Shown here one piece after another: positions 20,227 to 28,149 of a stretch of 64,000 bases of DNA (within the stretch, counting starts at the first letter, position 1; each line of letters starts with the position of its first letter). The notes below the pieces were generated by a model, which did not search any database, had not been told where the DNA came from, and was given only the letters and a program-made list of their open reading frames with translations. The DNA comes from Porphyrobacter sp. TH134 (GTDB lineage: Bacteria; Pseudomonadota; Alphaproteobacteria; Sphingomonadales; Sphingomonadaceae): NCBI RefSeq assembly GCF_002855495.1, contig NZ_PKRO01000001.1:1-64000 (forward strand), written 5' to 3'. Position numbers and translations under genes: made by a program.

Positions 20227-20808
20227 ATGCCCCGCAAGCGCCCCGCCCCCGCCACCGACACCCCGGCCGCCCCCCCGCCTGATCGCCCTCGCCCGCTGCT
20301 CGTCAACACGCGGGCCACGCCGCGGCAGGCGACCTCGGCGGCGGCGTTCACCCAGCCTGTCTTTGACGACGACGACCCGCTGCTCGATTTCCTGCCCTAC
20401 ATCCACACCGCGCCGCGCCGGAATTCGATTCTACCCGATGTGCAGCGCGTTTTCATCCGGGAACTGGCGGCGACCGGCACGGTGACGGCGGCGGCGCGGC
20501 GGGTGGGGAAGAGCCTTGAGGCGCTCTACAAGCTGCGCGCGCGGCCCGGGGCAGCGGACTTTGCGCGGGCGTGGGACGAGGCGCTGGAATGGGGCGTCAT
20601 GCGGCTCGAGGATTGCGCGCTCGAGCGGGCGCTGGCCGAAGGGGCGAACAACCCGCGCGCCAATTCGATGCTCTGTTTCGTGATCCGGCATCGCAGCCAC
20701 CACATGGTCGATGCGCGGATGGTCAGGCCCGGCCACTGGCTCTACGAGCGCATCCGTTACGAACTGACGGGGGAATGGGGGGACGAGGAGGATTACGCCG
20801 ACAGGTAG
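20227..20808 (+). CDS. HTH protein resembling a terminase small subunit
   Basis: This 193-aa protein has a Pro/Ala-rich N-terminus (residues 1-45), then a helix-turn-helix-like block FIRELAATGTVTAAARRVGKSLEALYKLRARPGAADFARAWDEAL (about 77-122). That pattern is like phage terminase small subunits and a widespread sphingomonad hypothetical family. The C-terminal half (RLEDCALERALAEG; MVRPGHWLYERIRYELTGE) is not assigned. Its 3' end overlaps the convergent LysR gene by 16 bp. Function unknown. Confidence 0.7.
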   Translation: MPRKRPAPATDTPAAPPPDRPRPLLVNTRATPRQATSAAAFTQPVFDDDDPLLDFLPYIHTAPRRNSILPDVQRVFIRELAATGTVTAAARRVGKSLEALYKLRARPGAADFARAWDEALEWGVMRLEDCALERALAEGANNPRANSMLCFVIRHRSHHMVDARMVRPGHWLYERIRYELTGEWGDEEDYADR

Positions 20809-21581
20809 GCGACGAGCGCTTTCACCTTCTTGGAGCGCCATTGCGGCGGGGGGGCGAGCAGCCAGTAGGCGCGGGTGCCGGGCTCGGGCTCGGTCAGGGC
20901 GGTGAGGGTGCCCAGCGCGAGCGAGCGCTCGGCCAGCGCGAGGGGGAGGATCGTGCGGCCCATCCCCGCCAGCGCCGAGGCGAGCGCCTGTCCGGGCGAT
21001 CCGGCGCGGATGCAGGGGTTGATGCCATCGGGCAGCGTCATGCCCGGCCAGTCGATCCACGCCTCGCGGTACTCCGGCGCGGCGACGGTGACGCGCATCG
21101 CGGGGGCGAGCTGCACCCCCTGAAGCTCGCCCGGCCCGTCGACCAGCCGGATCGCGAGATCGAGGTTCGCCTCGGTGAAGTCGGCGTGTTCATCGGGCGC
21201 GAGGATATATTGCACCCCCGGCGTGCCCGCCTGGAACCTGGCGAGGCGGGGGGCGAGCCACTCGGCGTAGAATTCGCGCGGGACGGCGATGGTGTAGCGG
21301 TCGGAGGCCTGGCCCGCCTGCATCGCAGCGACGCTTTCCTCGAACCGCATGAACCCTTCGCGCAAGGGGTCAAGCCCCGCCTCACCCTCGGGCGTGAGTT
21401 CGAGGCCCTTGGAGGTGCGGCGGAACAGGACGACGCCGAGGACGTCCTCCAGCGCGCGGATCTGCTGGCCGACGGCGGCGGGGGTGACCGCCAGCTCGTC
21501 CGCAGCCCGGGTGAAAGAGAGGTGCCGCGCGGCGGCATCGAAAACGCGCAAGGCGTTGAGGGGCAAGTGGGTGCGCTTCAC
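20793..21581 (-). CDS. LysR-family regulator, GcvA-like
   Basis: The 262-aa protein has the LysR winged helix at residues 5-64 (LNALRVFDAAARHLSFTRAADELAVTPAAVGQQIRALEDVLGVVLFRR), with the AVGQQI pattern of the GcvA subgroup, and a compact periplasmic-binding-type effector domain. It is shorter than the usual 290-310 aa. No divergent partner is present; it lies downstream of apaG on the same strand, with a palindrome 22 bp before its start. Target genes are unknown. Confidence 0.9.
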   Translation of the reverse strand: MKRTHLPLNALRVFDAAARHLSFTRAADELAVTPAAVGQQIRALEDVLGVVLFRRTSKGLELTPEGEAGLDPLREGFMRFEESVAAMQAGQASDRYTIAVPREFYAEWLAPRLARFQAGTPGVQYILAPDEHADFTEANLDLAIRLVDGPGELQGVQLAPAMRVTVAAPEYREAWIDWPGMTLPDGINPCIRAGSPGQALASALAGMGRTILPLALAERSLALGTLTALTEPEPGTRAYWLLAPPPQWRSKKVKALVAYLSA

Positions 21582-21602
21582 GGGCGGTGGATTAGGCCCG
21601 CT

Positions 21603-21617
21603 TTGCGGCTACCGCAA
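21603..21617. promoter_or_regulatory. Palindrome upstream of the LysR gene
   Basis: TTGCGG-CTA-CCGCAA is a perfect 6-bp inverted repeat with a 3-nt centre, between apaG and the LysR gene. It fits an autoregulatory site, but could also be a small hairpin at the apaG 3' end. Confidence 0.35.
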
Positions 21618-21633
21618 GAGTCAGCCCATCCCC

Positions 21634-22047
21634 TCAGCGGGGCGTGCGGCCCTCAGCCGTTTCCGGCGCGGCGAGCGGGAAGAAGGGGATGCGCACTTCG
21701 GTCGGCGTGCCGTCGGCGCGTTCGAAGGTGTAGAACCCCTCCATCGAACCGAACGGCGTCGTCAACGGGCAGCCCGAGACGTAATCGTGGCTCTGCCCGG
21801 GCTGGAGCAGCGGCTGTTCGCCCACCACGCCTTCGCCATCGACATGGTTCACCATTCCGCGCCCATCGGTGATGCGCCAGTGACGGGTGCGCAAGGTCAT
21901 TGCCTCATGCGAGGCGTTCTCGATGCGGATGTGATAGACCCAGAACCACTTGCCCGCTTCCGGATGCGATTGCTCCGGCAGGTAATTGACAGCGACCCGG
22001 ACGGTCATCCCATCGGTGGTGGCGGCGTGCTGGAAAAACTCTTTCAT
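21634..22047 (-). CDS. apaG: ApaG family protein
   Basis: The 137-aa protein is a single ApaG domain with a fibronectin-III-like fold: VRVAVNYLPEQS, WFWVYHIRIENAS, VTLRTRHWRITDGRG-type strand (here MTLRTRHWRITDGRG) and the GxG-rich QPLLQPGQSHDYVSGCPLTTPFGSMEGFY. ApaG mutants in enterobacteria show altered Co/Mg resistance; the biochemical role is not settled. It lies upstream of the LysR gene. Confidence 0.95.
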   Translation of the reverse strand: MKEFFQHAATTDGMTVRVAVNYLPEQSHPEAGKWFWVYHIRIENASHEAMTLRTRHWRITDGRGMVNHVDGEGVVGEQPLLQPGQSHDYVSGCPLTTPFGSMEGFYTFERADGTPTEVRIPFFPLAAPETAEGRTPR

Positions 22048-22183
22048 GTCGCCTCACAAGTTAGCGATTCCTCGCTAGGTCACAAGAGGGGCAACGCGCT
22101 TAATCCCAGCTGTGTTCCGCGCCGCGTGCGATTCCCGTCCGATCATCGCCGCCCGCGCCTTCCCTTGCGAGGCAGCGCCGGGC

Positions 22184-24217
22184 CTAGTCGGCAGCCGCCA
22201 CTGCGGGTGCCTTTGCCTGCGGAACCGATCCGGGCGGATTGTGCTGCACCAGAAACTGTTCAAGCGCATCATACCACTGTTTCTCGCTTTCGGGCTTGGA
22301 GAAGCTGTGGCCTTCATCCTTGATGACCAGCGTCTGCGGCGGAACGGGCGCGGTGCGCGTGGCCTTTTCGAAAGCCGTATACTGGCTGAAGGGTACCACC
22401 ACATCCTTGGTGCCATGCGCCAGCAGCACCGGGCGCGACAGCTGGGCTGCCCGCGCAAGGGGCGAGACGGCTTTCATATCCTCAACCCCCTGCCCGCGCA
22501 CCCGGTCGCGCCAGCGCTTGAACCCGCCGCGGCTGAAGGATTGCCGGTCATAGCGCAGTTGCCGGTCGAGATCGGTGACCCCCGCCCAGCTGGCGCCGCA
22601 GCGGTAGCGCTCGGGATTGCGCAGCACCGCCCACAGCGCCGCATATCCACCATAAGAACCGCCCACCACACACACCCGCGCAGGGTCCGCGATGCCTTCC
22701 TTCACCGCCCAGTCCATGGCATCGTCAAGATCGTCCTGCATCGCGCGGCCCATCTGCCCGGTGCCCAGTTCGAAGAAATCATCGCCATAGCCCCCCGAAC
22801 CGCGAAAATTGGGTTGCAGCACCGCATAACCGCGGTTGGCGAGCAGCTGCACCTCGTCGTTATAGGTCAGCTTGTCGCGGATCCCGTAAGGCCCGCCATG
22901 CGGCATGATGATCAGCGGCAATCCTGTCGCCGGGCGCCCGCGCGGCAGGGTGATATAGCCGCGGATCGCGGTCCCATCGCGTGCGGTATAGCGCATCGGC
23001 CGAGGCTGGGCGAGCAGCCGGAAATCGAGCTGCGGGCGGTATTGCGCCACCTCTGCCAGCTTGCCTGCCGCCGGTTCAAACAGATAGAGCACGCCCGGAT
23101 CGGCCTCGTTGCCGGCATAGACCAGCAGCCGCGAATCGTCCTTCGCGCGCGACACCACCCACACTTCGACATCGCCGAGTGCCTTGCGCAGCATCGCGTA
23201 TTGCTTGCGGTTTTTCTCGTCGAACCAGTGCACCTCATCACGGTCGGCGGTGTAGAACGCGGCCAGCGGCGCGCCGTCACGCAGCAGCGCGCTGTCGATG
23301 TCCCATTCGGGATGTTCGTAAATCGTCTCGACCGCCTGGCGCGTGGCGAAGTTGAATTTGCGCAGGCCCACCCGCCCGCTTTCGCCTTCGGACAGGACAT
23401 AGCCAATGTCCGAACCGTTCACGATCTGGAGCGCATCCCAATACCCCTCGCCCGTCTCGCCGCGTTTGAGACTGGCGACCAGCTTGAGCTGTGCGTTGGT
23501 ATCGGCGCGGTAATAGATGTTGAGCCGCTGGCCGACCCAGCCGGTGCCCATGCGCACCACGCCCTGATCGTCGGTCACCCAGTTCCACACCCCATCGCGC
23601 GGGGTCTGCACGGTCGTCACCTTGCCGCCCGGTTCAAGCTCCTGCCGCATCACCGAGGGGTAATCGTAGATCGTCCGCTGGATCGCGACGAGAATATGGG
23701 ACCCATCTTCAGCCACGTGGATGACATTGTCACCTTCGACCACGTTCATCTGTTTGAGCAGCGGGGTCATGGTGCCATAACTGACCTGCAACAAAAACAG
23801 GCGCGTAAACCGGACCTCGTCATCCATGAAGTTATCCATGGTCGAGATCGACAGCAGCAGCTTGTCGTTGGTAACCCAGCGATACCATTCAAACTGGTAA
23901 GCGGGATCGGCCTTGAACGCGCGTTCCGCTTGCCGGGTCTCGACATTGGTGACGATGAATTGGGCAATCCCGTCAATGCGGCGCAGGTAGGAAAAGCGCG
24001 ACCCGTCAGGCGATAGCTGCGCGTCCCAGAAAGCCGATCGTCCGGCGAAATCGGTTGTCGGAATCGCCGGTGGCGGCGTTTCTGTCAGAGGCGCTTGTGA
24101 AGCGGCGGGCGGCGGCGGACTTTGCGCTGCGGCCCCGGCCATACCGATAAGCGTGCTGCCGATAAGCAGGCAGGCACAACCCGCCCACCCGGTGAATGCC
24201 CGAAGAAATCCCTTCAC
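22184..24217 (-). CDS. S9 family prolyl-oligopeptidase-type serine peptidase
   Basis: The 677-aa protein begins with a signal peptide (WAGCACLLIGSTLIGMAGAAA), so it is exported. A beta-propeller-like region fills residues 50-420, followed by an alpha/beta-hydrolase domain with the triad S521 (GGSYGGYAALW), D605 (HGTKDVV) and H637 (DEGHSF). This architecture fits dipeptidyl/acylaminoacyl peptidases of family S9, likely cleaving peptides in the periplasm. It follows an HCCA-isomerase-like gene by 90 bp on the same strand. Confidence 0.93.
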   Translation of the reverse strand: MKGFLRAFTGWAGCACLLIGSTLIGMAGAAAQSPPPPAASQAPLTETPPPAIPTTDFAGRSAFWDAQLSPDGSRFSYLRRIDGIAQFIVTNVETRQAERAFKADPAYQFEWYRWVTNDKLLLSISTMDNFMDDEVRFTRLFLLQVSYGTMTPLLKQMNVVEGDNVIHVAEDGSHILVAIQRTIYDYPSVMRQELEPGGKVTTVQTPRDGVWNWVTDDQGVVRMGTGWVGQRLNIYYRADTNAQLKLVASLKRGETGEGYWDALQIVNGSDIGYVLSEGESGRVGLRKFNFATRQAVETIYEHPEWDIDSALLRDGAPLAAFYTADRDEVHWFDEKNRKQYAMLRKALGDVEVWVVSRAKDDSRLLVYAGNEADPGVLYLFEPAAGKLAEVAQYRPQLDFRLLAQPRPMRYTARDGTAIRGYITLPRGRPATGLPLIIMPHGGPYGIRDKLTYNDEVQLLANRGYAVLQPNFRGSGGYGDDFFELGTGQMGRAMQDDLDDAMDWAVKEGIADPARVCVVGGSYGGYAALWAVLRNPERYRCGASWAGVTDLDRQLRYDRQSFSRGGFKRWRDRVRGQGVEDMKAVSPLARAAQLSRPVLLAHGTKDVVVPFSQYTAFEKATRTAPVPPQTLVIKDEGHSFSKPESEKQWYDALEQFLVQHNPPGSVPQAKAPAVAAAD

Positions 24218-24307
24218 AAATGCGTCCCCTGCGACCCTGATTCGCCAAGACTATGATTTGCAAAGGCATTGGCAAGCAGAAACGGCGCGCAATTGCGCTG
24301 TGCATGG

Positions 24308-24925
24308 TTAACCTTGGGCGAGCAATTCCTCGATCTGGCCCAAACGTTCCTTGCCGAAGAACATCTCGCCCTCTCCCTTGGGCCCCACGAACATGGTGGG
24401 AATGCCAAAGGCCCCGCGCGCCACGACTGCATCGGTGTTGGCGGCAAGGCCCTGCTTGACGGCGTCTGTCTGCGCGCGGGCGAACAGATCGGCTGCATCG
24501 AATCCAGCGGCGGTGATGGCTTCGCCAATCGCCTCGGGCGAGGCTATATCCAGCCCGTCCTCCCAGATCGCGCGCAGCAGCGTTCCTGCAAACTGCACCC
24601 CGCGCCCGTCTTGATCCGCGGCGTAAAGCATCCGCTGCAAGGTGATGGAATTGAACGGAAACTGCGGATGGAGCCGGTATTTGCCCAGATCATGCCTGGC
24701 GATGAACCGCTGCATTTCCAGCATCGCGTATTCATTCTTGCCCTTCACCTCGGCGTCGCGGATCATCGGCGGGGCGTTGCCGGTCAGCTTGTGCATCCCG
24801 CCAAGAAACACCGGGATCACGTCCAATTCGGCCTCGTAACGGTCCACCAACTCGCGCAGCGGCCACCAGATGAGATAGGCATTGGGGCTGACGACATCAA
24901 AGACGAGTTCTACGCGGGTGGCCAT
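24308..24925 (-). CDS. 2-hydroxychromene-2-carboxylate isomerase family (DsbA-fold)
   Basis: The 205-aa protein starts MATRVELVFDVVSPNAYLIWWPL, the SPxxY active-site region of kappa-class GST/HCCA isomerases, and ends with ARGAFGIPTMFVGPKGEGEMFFGKERLGQIEELL, the cis-Pro thioredoxin-fold end. In naphthalene degraders the enzyme isomerises 2-hydroxychromene-2-carboxylate with glutathione. No catabolic genes surround it, so the substrate here is uncertain. Confidence 0.92.
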   Translation of the reverse strand: MATRVELVFDVVSPNAYLIWWPLRELVDRYEAELDVIPVFLGGMHKLTGNAPPMIRDAEVKGKNEYAMLEMQRFIARHDLGKYRLHPQFPFNSITLQRMLYAADQDGRGVQFAGTLLRAIWEDGLDIASPEAIGEAITAAGFDAADLFARAQTDAVKQGLAANTDAVVARGAFGIPTMFVGPKGEGEMFFGKERLGQIEELLAQG

Positions 24926-24965
24926 GTCCAGACGATCCTATCGACAATAAGGCGCAAGCCTTTCC

Positions 24966-25772
24966 TTACGGGCTGTCTGGCAGGCACTTGCGCGCTTCGT
25001 CAACCGATGTCTCTTTGTTGATACAGGCCAGCGTTTGCTCGGCCTTGACCTGCGCCGTGACCGCTTCGGTTTGTAGCCGGGAAATGGCATCAGCCATCGT
25101 TCCGGCCCGGTAGTATGCGTTGAGATCGTCAACAAGCGCAGTGATAGGATAGTCACGGTAAGGCAACTTGAGGTTCAACCGGATCCGGCTCAGCACCTCC
25201 TTGCGGTTGGCCTCCATCGTCTGGATCAGCGCCGGGGCGGATTGTTCATAATAGAACTCTTCATTGGCGCTCGACTGGATCGTTCCGGTAAGGCCAGCAA
25301 GCGCGGCCAGAACGGTCTTCACGCCTTCCCCGCCGATCAGCGTTGCCCCGGCTTCAAGCCCGGAGCGCACGCCGCCGATGTAAAAATTGGACTTCGCCCG
25401 GTTGGCCAGAATGTTACCGGAATAGCTGTTGAAATTATAATTGATGGCCAGCAGCAGATCGGACGACATGGCGTTCCTGACCGCCCGGCAATTGACGAGC
25501 GCCGCGTCGGTATCGGGCGCTGTACCGGCGATGGCGCCGCAGTTTTCGGCTTGCGCAAGCCAGCTTCCGGGCCGCGGCTTGCCATCATCAGCCGCCGTGC
25601 ATGTGCCGTCGCGCTTGTCCTTCGCGCAGACCACGTCCGAATATCGATCGGTCAGCGTCTGTATCGCATTGGGCCTGAAGGGCTGCACGGGTATCTGCGT
25701 GACACCTCCGCCGCAGGCAGAGGTCGCCAGAAGTGCTGCTGCCACGATCGCCCGTGCAAAATGCGCCATCAT
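24966..25772 (-). CDS. Putative lipoprotein of unknown function
   Basis: I chose the start at MMAHFARAIVAAALLATSACGGG (25772, or the adjacent ATG at 25769, after AAGGGGGA); the open frame extends further upstream into metZ without signal features. The leader ends in a lipobox-like TSAC, so residue 20 is a probable lipidated Cys. The mature part (about 248 aa) has the cysteine segments VVCAKDKRDGTCTAAD and NCGAIAG, plus helical stretches. No family recognised. It follows metZ by 85 bp on the same strand. Confidence 0.7.
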   Translation of the reverse strand: MMAHFARAIVAAALLATSACGGGVTQIPVQPFRPNAIQTLTDRYSDVVCAKDKRDGTCTAADDGKPRPGSWLAQAENCGAIAGTAPDTDAALVNCRAVRNAMSSDLLLAINYNFNSYSGNILANRAKSNFYIGGVRSGLEAGATLIGGEGVKTVLAALAGLTGTIQSSANEEFYYEQSAPALIQTMEANRKEVLSRIRLNLKLPYRDYPITALVDDLNAYYRAGTMADAISRLQTEAVTAQVKAEQTLACINKETSVDEARKCLPDSP

Positions 25773-25857
25773 TTCCCCCTTGATGCCATGAACAGCCATC
25801 AACGCGGCAGCGCAGACCAAATCAAGAAGGGCCAAACTTAATTGGGAACGCGGCCTC

Positions 25858-27075
25858 CTACATCCCCGCCGCGGCGAGCGCCTGGTCGAGATCTTCGGTG
25901 AGATCGGCGATGTCTTCCAGCCCCACATTGATGCGCAACAGACCCTCGGTCACGCCCATCGCGGCGCGGGCTTCTTCGCTCATGTTGGCGTGGGTGCTGG
26001 AGGCGGGGTGGCACATCAGGCTGCGGGCATCGCCGATATTGTTGGAGATATCGACCAGCTTGAGCGCGTCGAGCACCGCAAAAGCGCGCGCGCGGGTGCC
26101 CACGTCCAGCGCAAAGATCGGGCCGGTTGCGTCCATCTGCTGCTGGGCGAGCGCATGGCGCGGGTGGCTGGGCAGGCCGGGATGGCGCAGATGCCCGCCC
26201 GCTGCCAGCACGCGCGGCTCGATGAATTCGCCCAGCGCCACGGCGTGCTCGGACTGCTTGAAGGCGCGCAGCGGCAAGGTTTCCAGTCCCTTCAGCACCA
26301 CCCAGGCGTTGAAGGCGGAGAGCGTCGGGCCGGTATTGCGCTGGAAGGGCATCAGCACATCATCGATCCACTGCTTCGACGCACAGATCGCGCCCGCCAG
26401 CACGCGGCCCTGCCCGTCCATCAGCTTGGTGGCGGAATAGGCAACCACATCCGCGCCAAATTCCATCGGGCGCTGCAACACCGGCGAGGCGAAGGCGTTG
26501 TCGACCACGGTGGTGATCCCGTGCGCGCGGGCGAGGCCGCAGACATAGGCGAGGTCAACGATATCGAGCGTCGGGTTGGCCGGCGTCTCGAAGAAGAACA
26601 CCTTGGTATTGGGCCGGATCGCAGGCTCCCACGCGGCGTTATCGGCGCTGTCGATGATCGTGACCTCGATGCCGAACTTGGGCAGCAGGGTGTCGCACAG
26701 CCAGCGACAGCTGCCGAAAGCAGCGCGCGCGGCTACGACGTGATCGCCTGCCGAAAGCTGGCACAGCAGCGCCGCGGTCATCGCCGCCATCCCGGTCGCC
26801 TGGGTGCGGCACGCCTCGGCGCCCTCCATCAGCGCGATGCGTTCTTCCAGCATCGCGACGGTGGGGTTCTGGAGGCGCGAATAGGTCATGCCTTGCGCGG
26901 TGCCCGCAAACCGGTCGGCAACGGTCTGCGCATCGTCATAGGTGTAGCCCGAGGTGAGGAACAGCGCTTCGCTGGTCTCCCCATGTTCAGAACGCCAGGT
27001 GCCGCCGCGCAATGCGCGGGTTGCGGGGCGCCAGTTTGCCGTGGCGGCGCGGTCCATGCCGGTAGTCTTCTTCAT
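25858..27075 (-). CDS. metZ: O-succinylhomoserine sulfhydrylase (PLP enzyme)
   Basis: MetZ makes homocysteine from O-succinylhomoserine and sulfide in methionine synthesis. The 405-aa protein is a Cys/Met-metabolism PLP enzyme: YSRLQNPTVAMLEERIALMEGAEA, ETPANPTLDIVDL and the Schiff-base lysine K217 in AYSATKLMDGQG. The end LMCHPASSTH...RINVGLEDIADLTEDLDQAL is typical. Cystathionine-gamma-synthase-like function is the main alternative. Start at 27075; ATG 27057 (MDRAATAN) has the better Shine-Dalgarno. It begins 11 bp after the TetR gene, so both may share a transcript. Confidence 0.93.
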   Translation of the reverse strand: MKKTTGMDRAATANWRPATRALRGGTWRSEHGETSEALFLTSGYTYDDAQTVADRFAGTAQGMTYSRLQNPTVAMLEERIALMEGAEACRTQATGMAAMTAALLCQLSAGDHVVAARAAFGSCRWLCDTLLPKFGIEVTIIDSADNAAWEPAIRPNTKVFFFETPANPTLDIVDLAYVCGLARAHGITTVVDNAFASPVLQRPMEFGADVVAYSATKLMDGQGRVLAGAICASKQWIDDVLMPFQRNTGPTLSAFNAWVVLKGLETLPLRAFKQSEHAVALGEFIEPRVLAAGGHLRHPGLPSHPRHALAQQQMDATGPIFALDVGTRARAFAVLDALKLVDISNNIGDARSLMCHPASSTHANMSEEARAAMGVTEGLLRINVGLEDIADLTEDLDQALAAAGM

Positions 27076-27086
27076 GGGGCGCGTCT

Positions 27087-27635
27087 CTAGGACGGCAACA
27101 GCCCGCCCGCAAGCAGGCCTTGCAGCGCGGTATCGCCGTGGCCGACCGCAGACAGCATCAGCGTGCCTTCGATCATCGTCATCAGGTAACGCGCCCCGCC
27201 AGCGGGATCGGGATCATCGGCGGGCATCTGCCCTTCCAGCCATGCCAGTTGCTGGGTCATCATCTGGGCCGCGGCCTCGCGGTAACCCGGCAGCCCCCGC
27301 GCCGCGCCCGCGACAATATCCCACCACAACACCAGAAACGCCTGCATTTCCGGCTGGCTGCCCACAGCGAGAATCCGCGCCGCGCATTCCTGCCGGGTCC
27401 GCGCCCGCTCACCACCGAGCGCTGTGTCGAGCGCGGCCGAATAGATCGTAGCGATATGACCGAGCAATTCGCTGATCAGCGTTTCCTTGTTGCCGAAATG
27501 GTAAATGAGCATCCGGTCGCTCGTCCCCGCCGCCTTCGCCAAAGGACGCAAGCTCGCCCCGCCCAGCCCGTGTTCGAGCACATGGGCGGCGAGCTTTGGC
27601 AACAGCGTTTCGCGTGACAATTGCACTGACGGCAT
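27087..27635 (-). CDS. TetR-family transcriptional regulator
   Basis: The 182-aa protein has the TetR HTH at residues 10-52 (AAHVLEHGLGGASLRPLAKAAGTSDRMLIYHFGNKETLISELL). It is divergent from a small membrane protein gene with two identical-arm operators between them, so it probably represses both itself and that gene. metZ follows by 11 bp. The ligand is unknown. Confidence 0.92.
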   Translation of the reverse strand: MPSVQLSRETLLPKLAAHVLEHGLGGASLRPLAKAAGTSDRMLIYHFGNKETLISELLGHIATIYSAALDTALGGERARTRQECAARILAVGSQPEMQAFLVLWWDIVAGAARGLPGYREAAAQMMTQQLAWLEGQMPADDPDPAGGARYLMTMIEGTLMLSAVGHGDTALQGLLAGGLLPS

Positions 27636-27644
27636 TTTCCCTCT

Positions 27645-27660
27645 TGTAGCGGACGCTACA
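27645..27660. promoter_or_regulatory. TetR operator 1
   Basis: TGTAGC-GGAC-GCTACA is a perfect inverted repeat with a 4-nt centre, 10 bp upstream of the tetR start codon. Same arms as operator 2. Confidence 0.8.
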
Positions 27661-27676
27661 TATTCTTATTGCTCCA

Positions 27677-27692
27677 TGTAGCAATCGCTACA
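27677..27692. promoter_or_regulatory. TetR operator 2
   Basis: TGTAGC-AATC-GCTACA repeats the arms of operator 1 exactly, with centres 32 bp apart, about three helical turns, so two dimers could bind the same DNA face. It lies 19 bp upstream of the membrane-protein start. Confidence 0.8.
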
Positions 27693-27711
27693 TTAAGATG
27701 GAGAGTCCCGC

Positions 27712-28107
27712 ATGACCACCTTCCAACTTATCTGGCTCGCCGCTCTGATCGGCGGCGGCGCCGCCCTTCTTACCACCCTCATCGCAAAGCGCGAGGTCGG
27801 CAGCGCCGCGCTCGCCGCGATCCTGTGCGCAGGCTTCAGCGCCTTCACGGCTGTCCAGATCGGGCGTGAGGGGGTGACCGGGTTCTTCACCAACCATTCG
27901 CAGAACCTCACTGGCTTGCAGGTATGGTGGGATCTCATCATGTGCGCGGTGATCGCCCTGTTCGTCATCGCCCCGCGCGCCCAGGCGCAGCGAATGAACG
28001 TCACGCTGTGGGGTCTGTTCGTCGGCACCACGGCCAGCATCGGCTTGCTGGCGATGTGCGCGCGCTTGTTCTGGCTGGAGCAGCAATCCGCGGCGCGCCG
28101 CGTGTAA
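27712..28107 (+). CDS. Small integral membrane protein, TetR-controlled
   Basis: The 131-aa protein has four hydrophobic segments (about residues 5-23, 31-48, 72-88 and 99-117) separated by short polar loops, ending in EQQSAARRV. No family is recognised. Because it is divergent from tetR with two operators in the spacer, it is likely the main target of that repressor, as with many small transport or stress membrane proteins. Confidence 0.75.
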   Translation: MTTFQLIWLAALIGGGAALLTTLIAKREVGSAALAAILCAGFSAFTAVQIGREGVTGFFTNHSQNLTGLQVWWDLIMCAVIALFVIAPRAQAQRMNVTLWGLFVGTTASIGLLAMCARLFWLEQQSAARRV

Positions 28108-28149
28108 TCCTCCCTTGCTCTGGCGCGCGGCCCTGCCTAATCGCGCGCC

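Noticed and set aside
27076..27086. A SAM riboswitch before metZ
   Set aside because: metZ begins 11 bp after the TetR gene, leaving no room for one.
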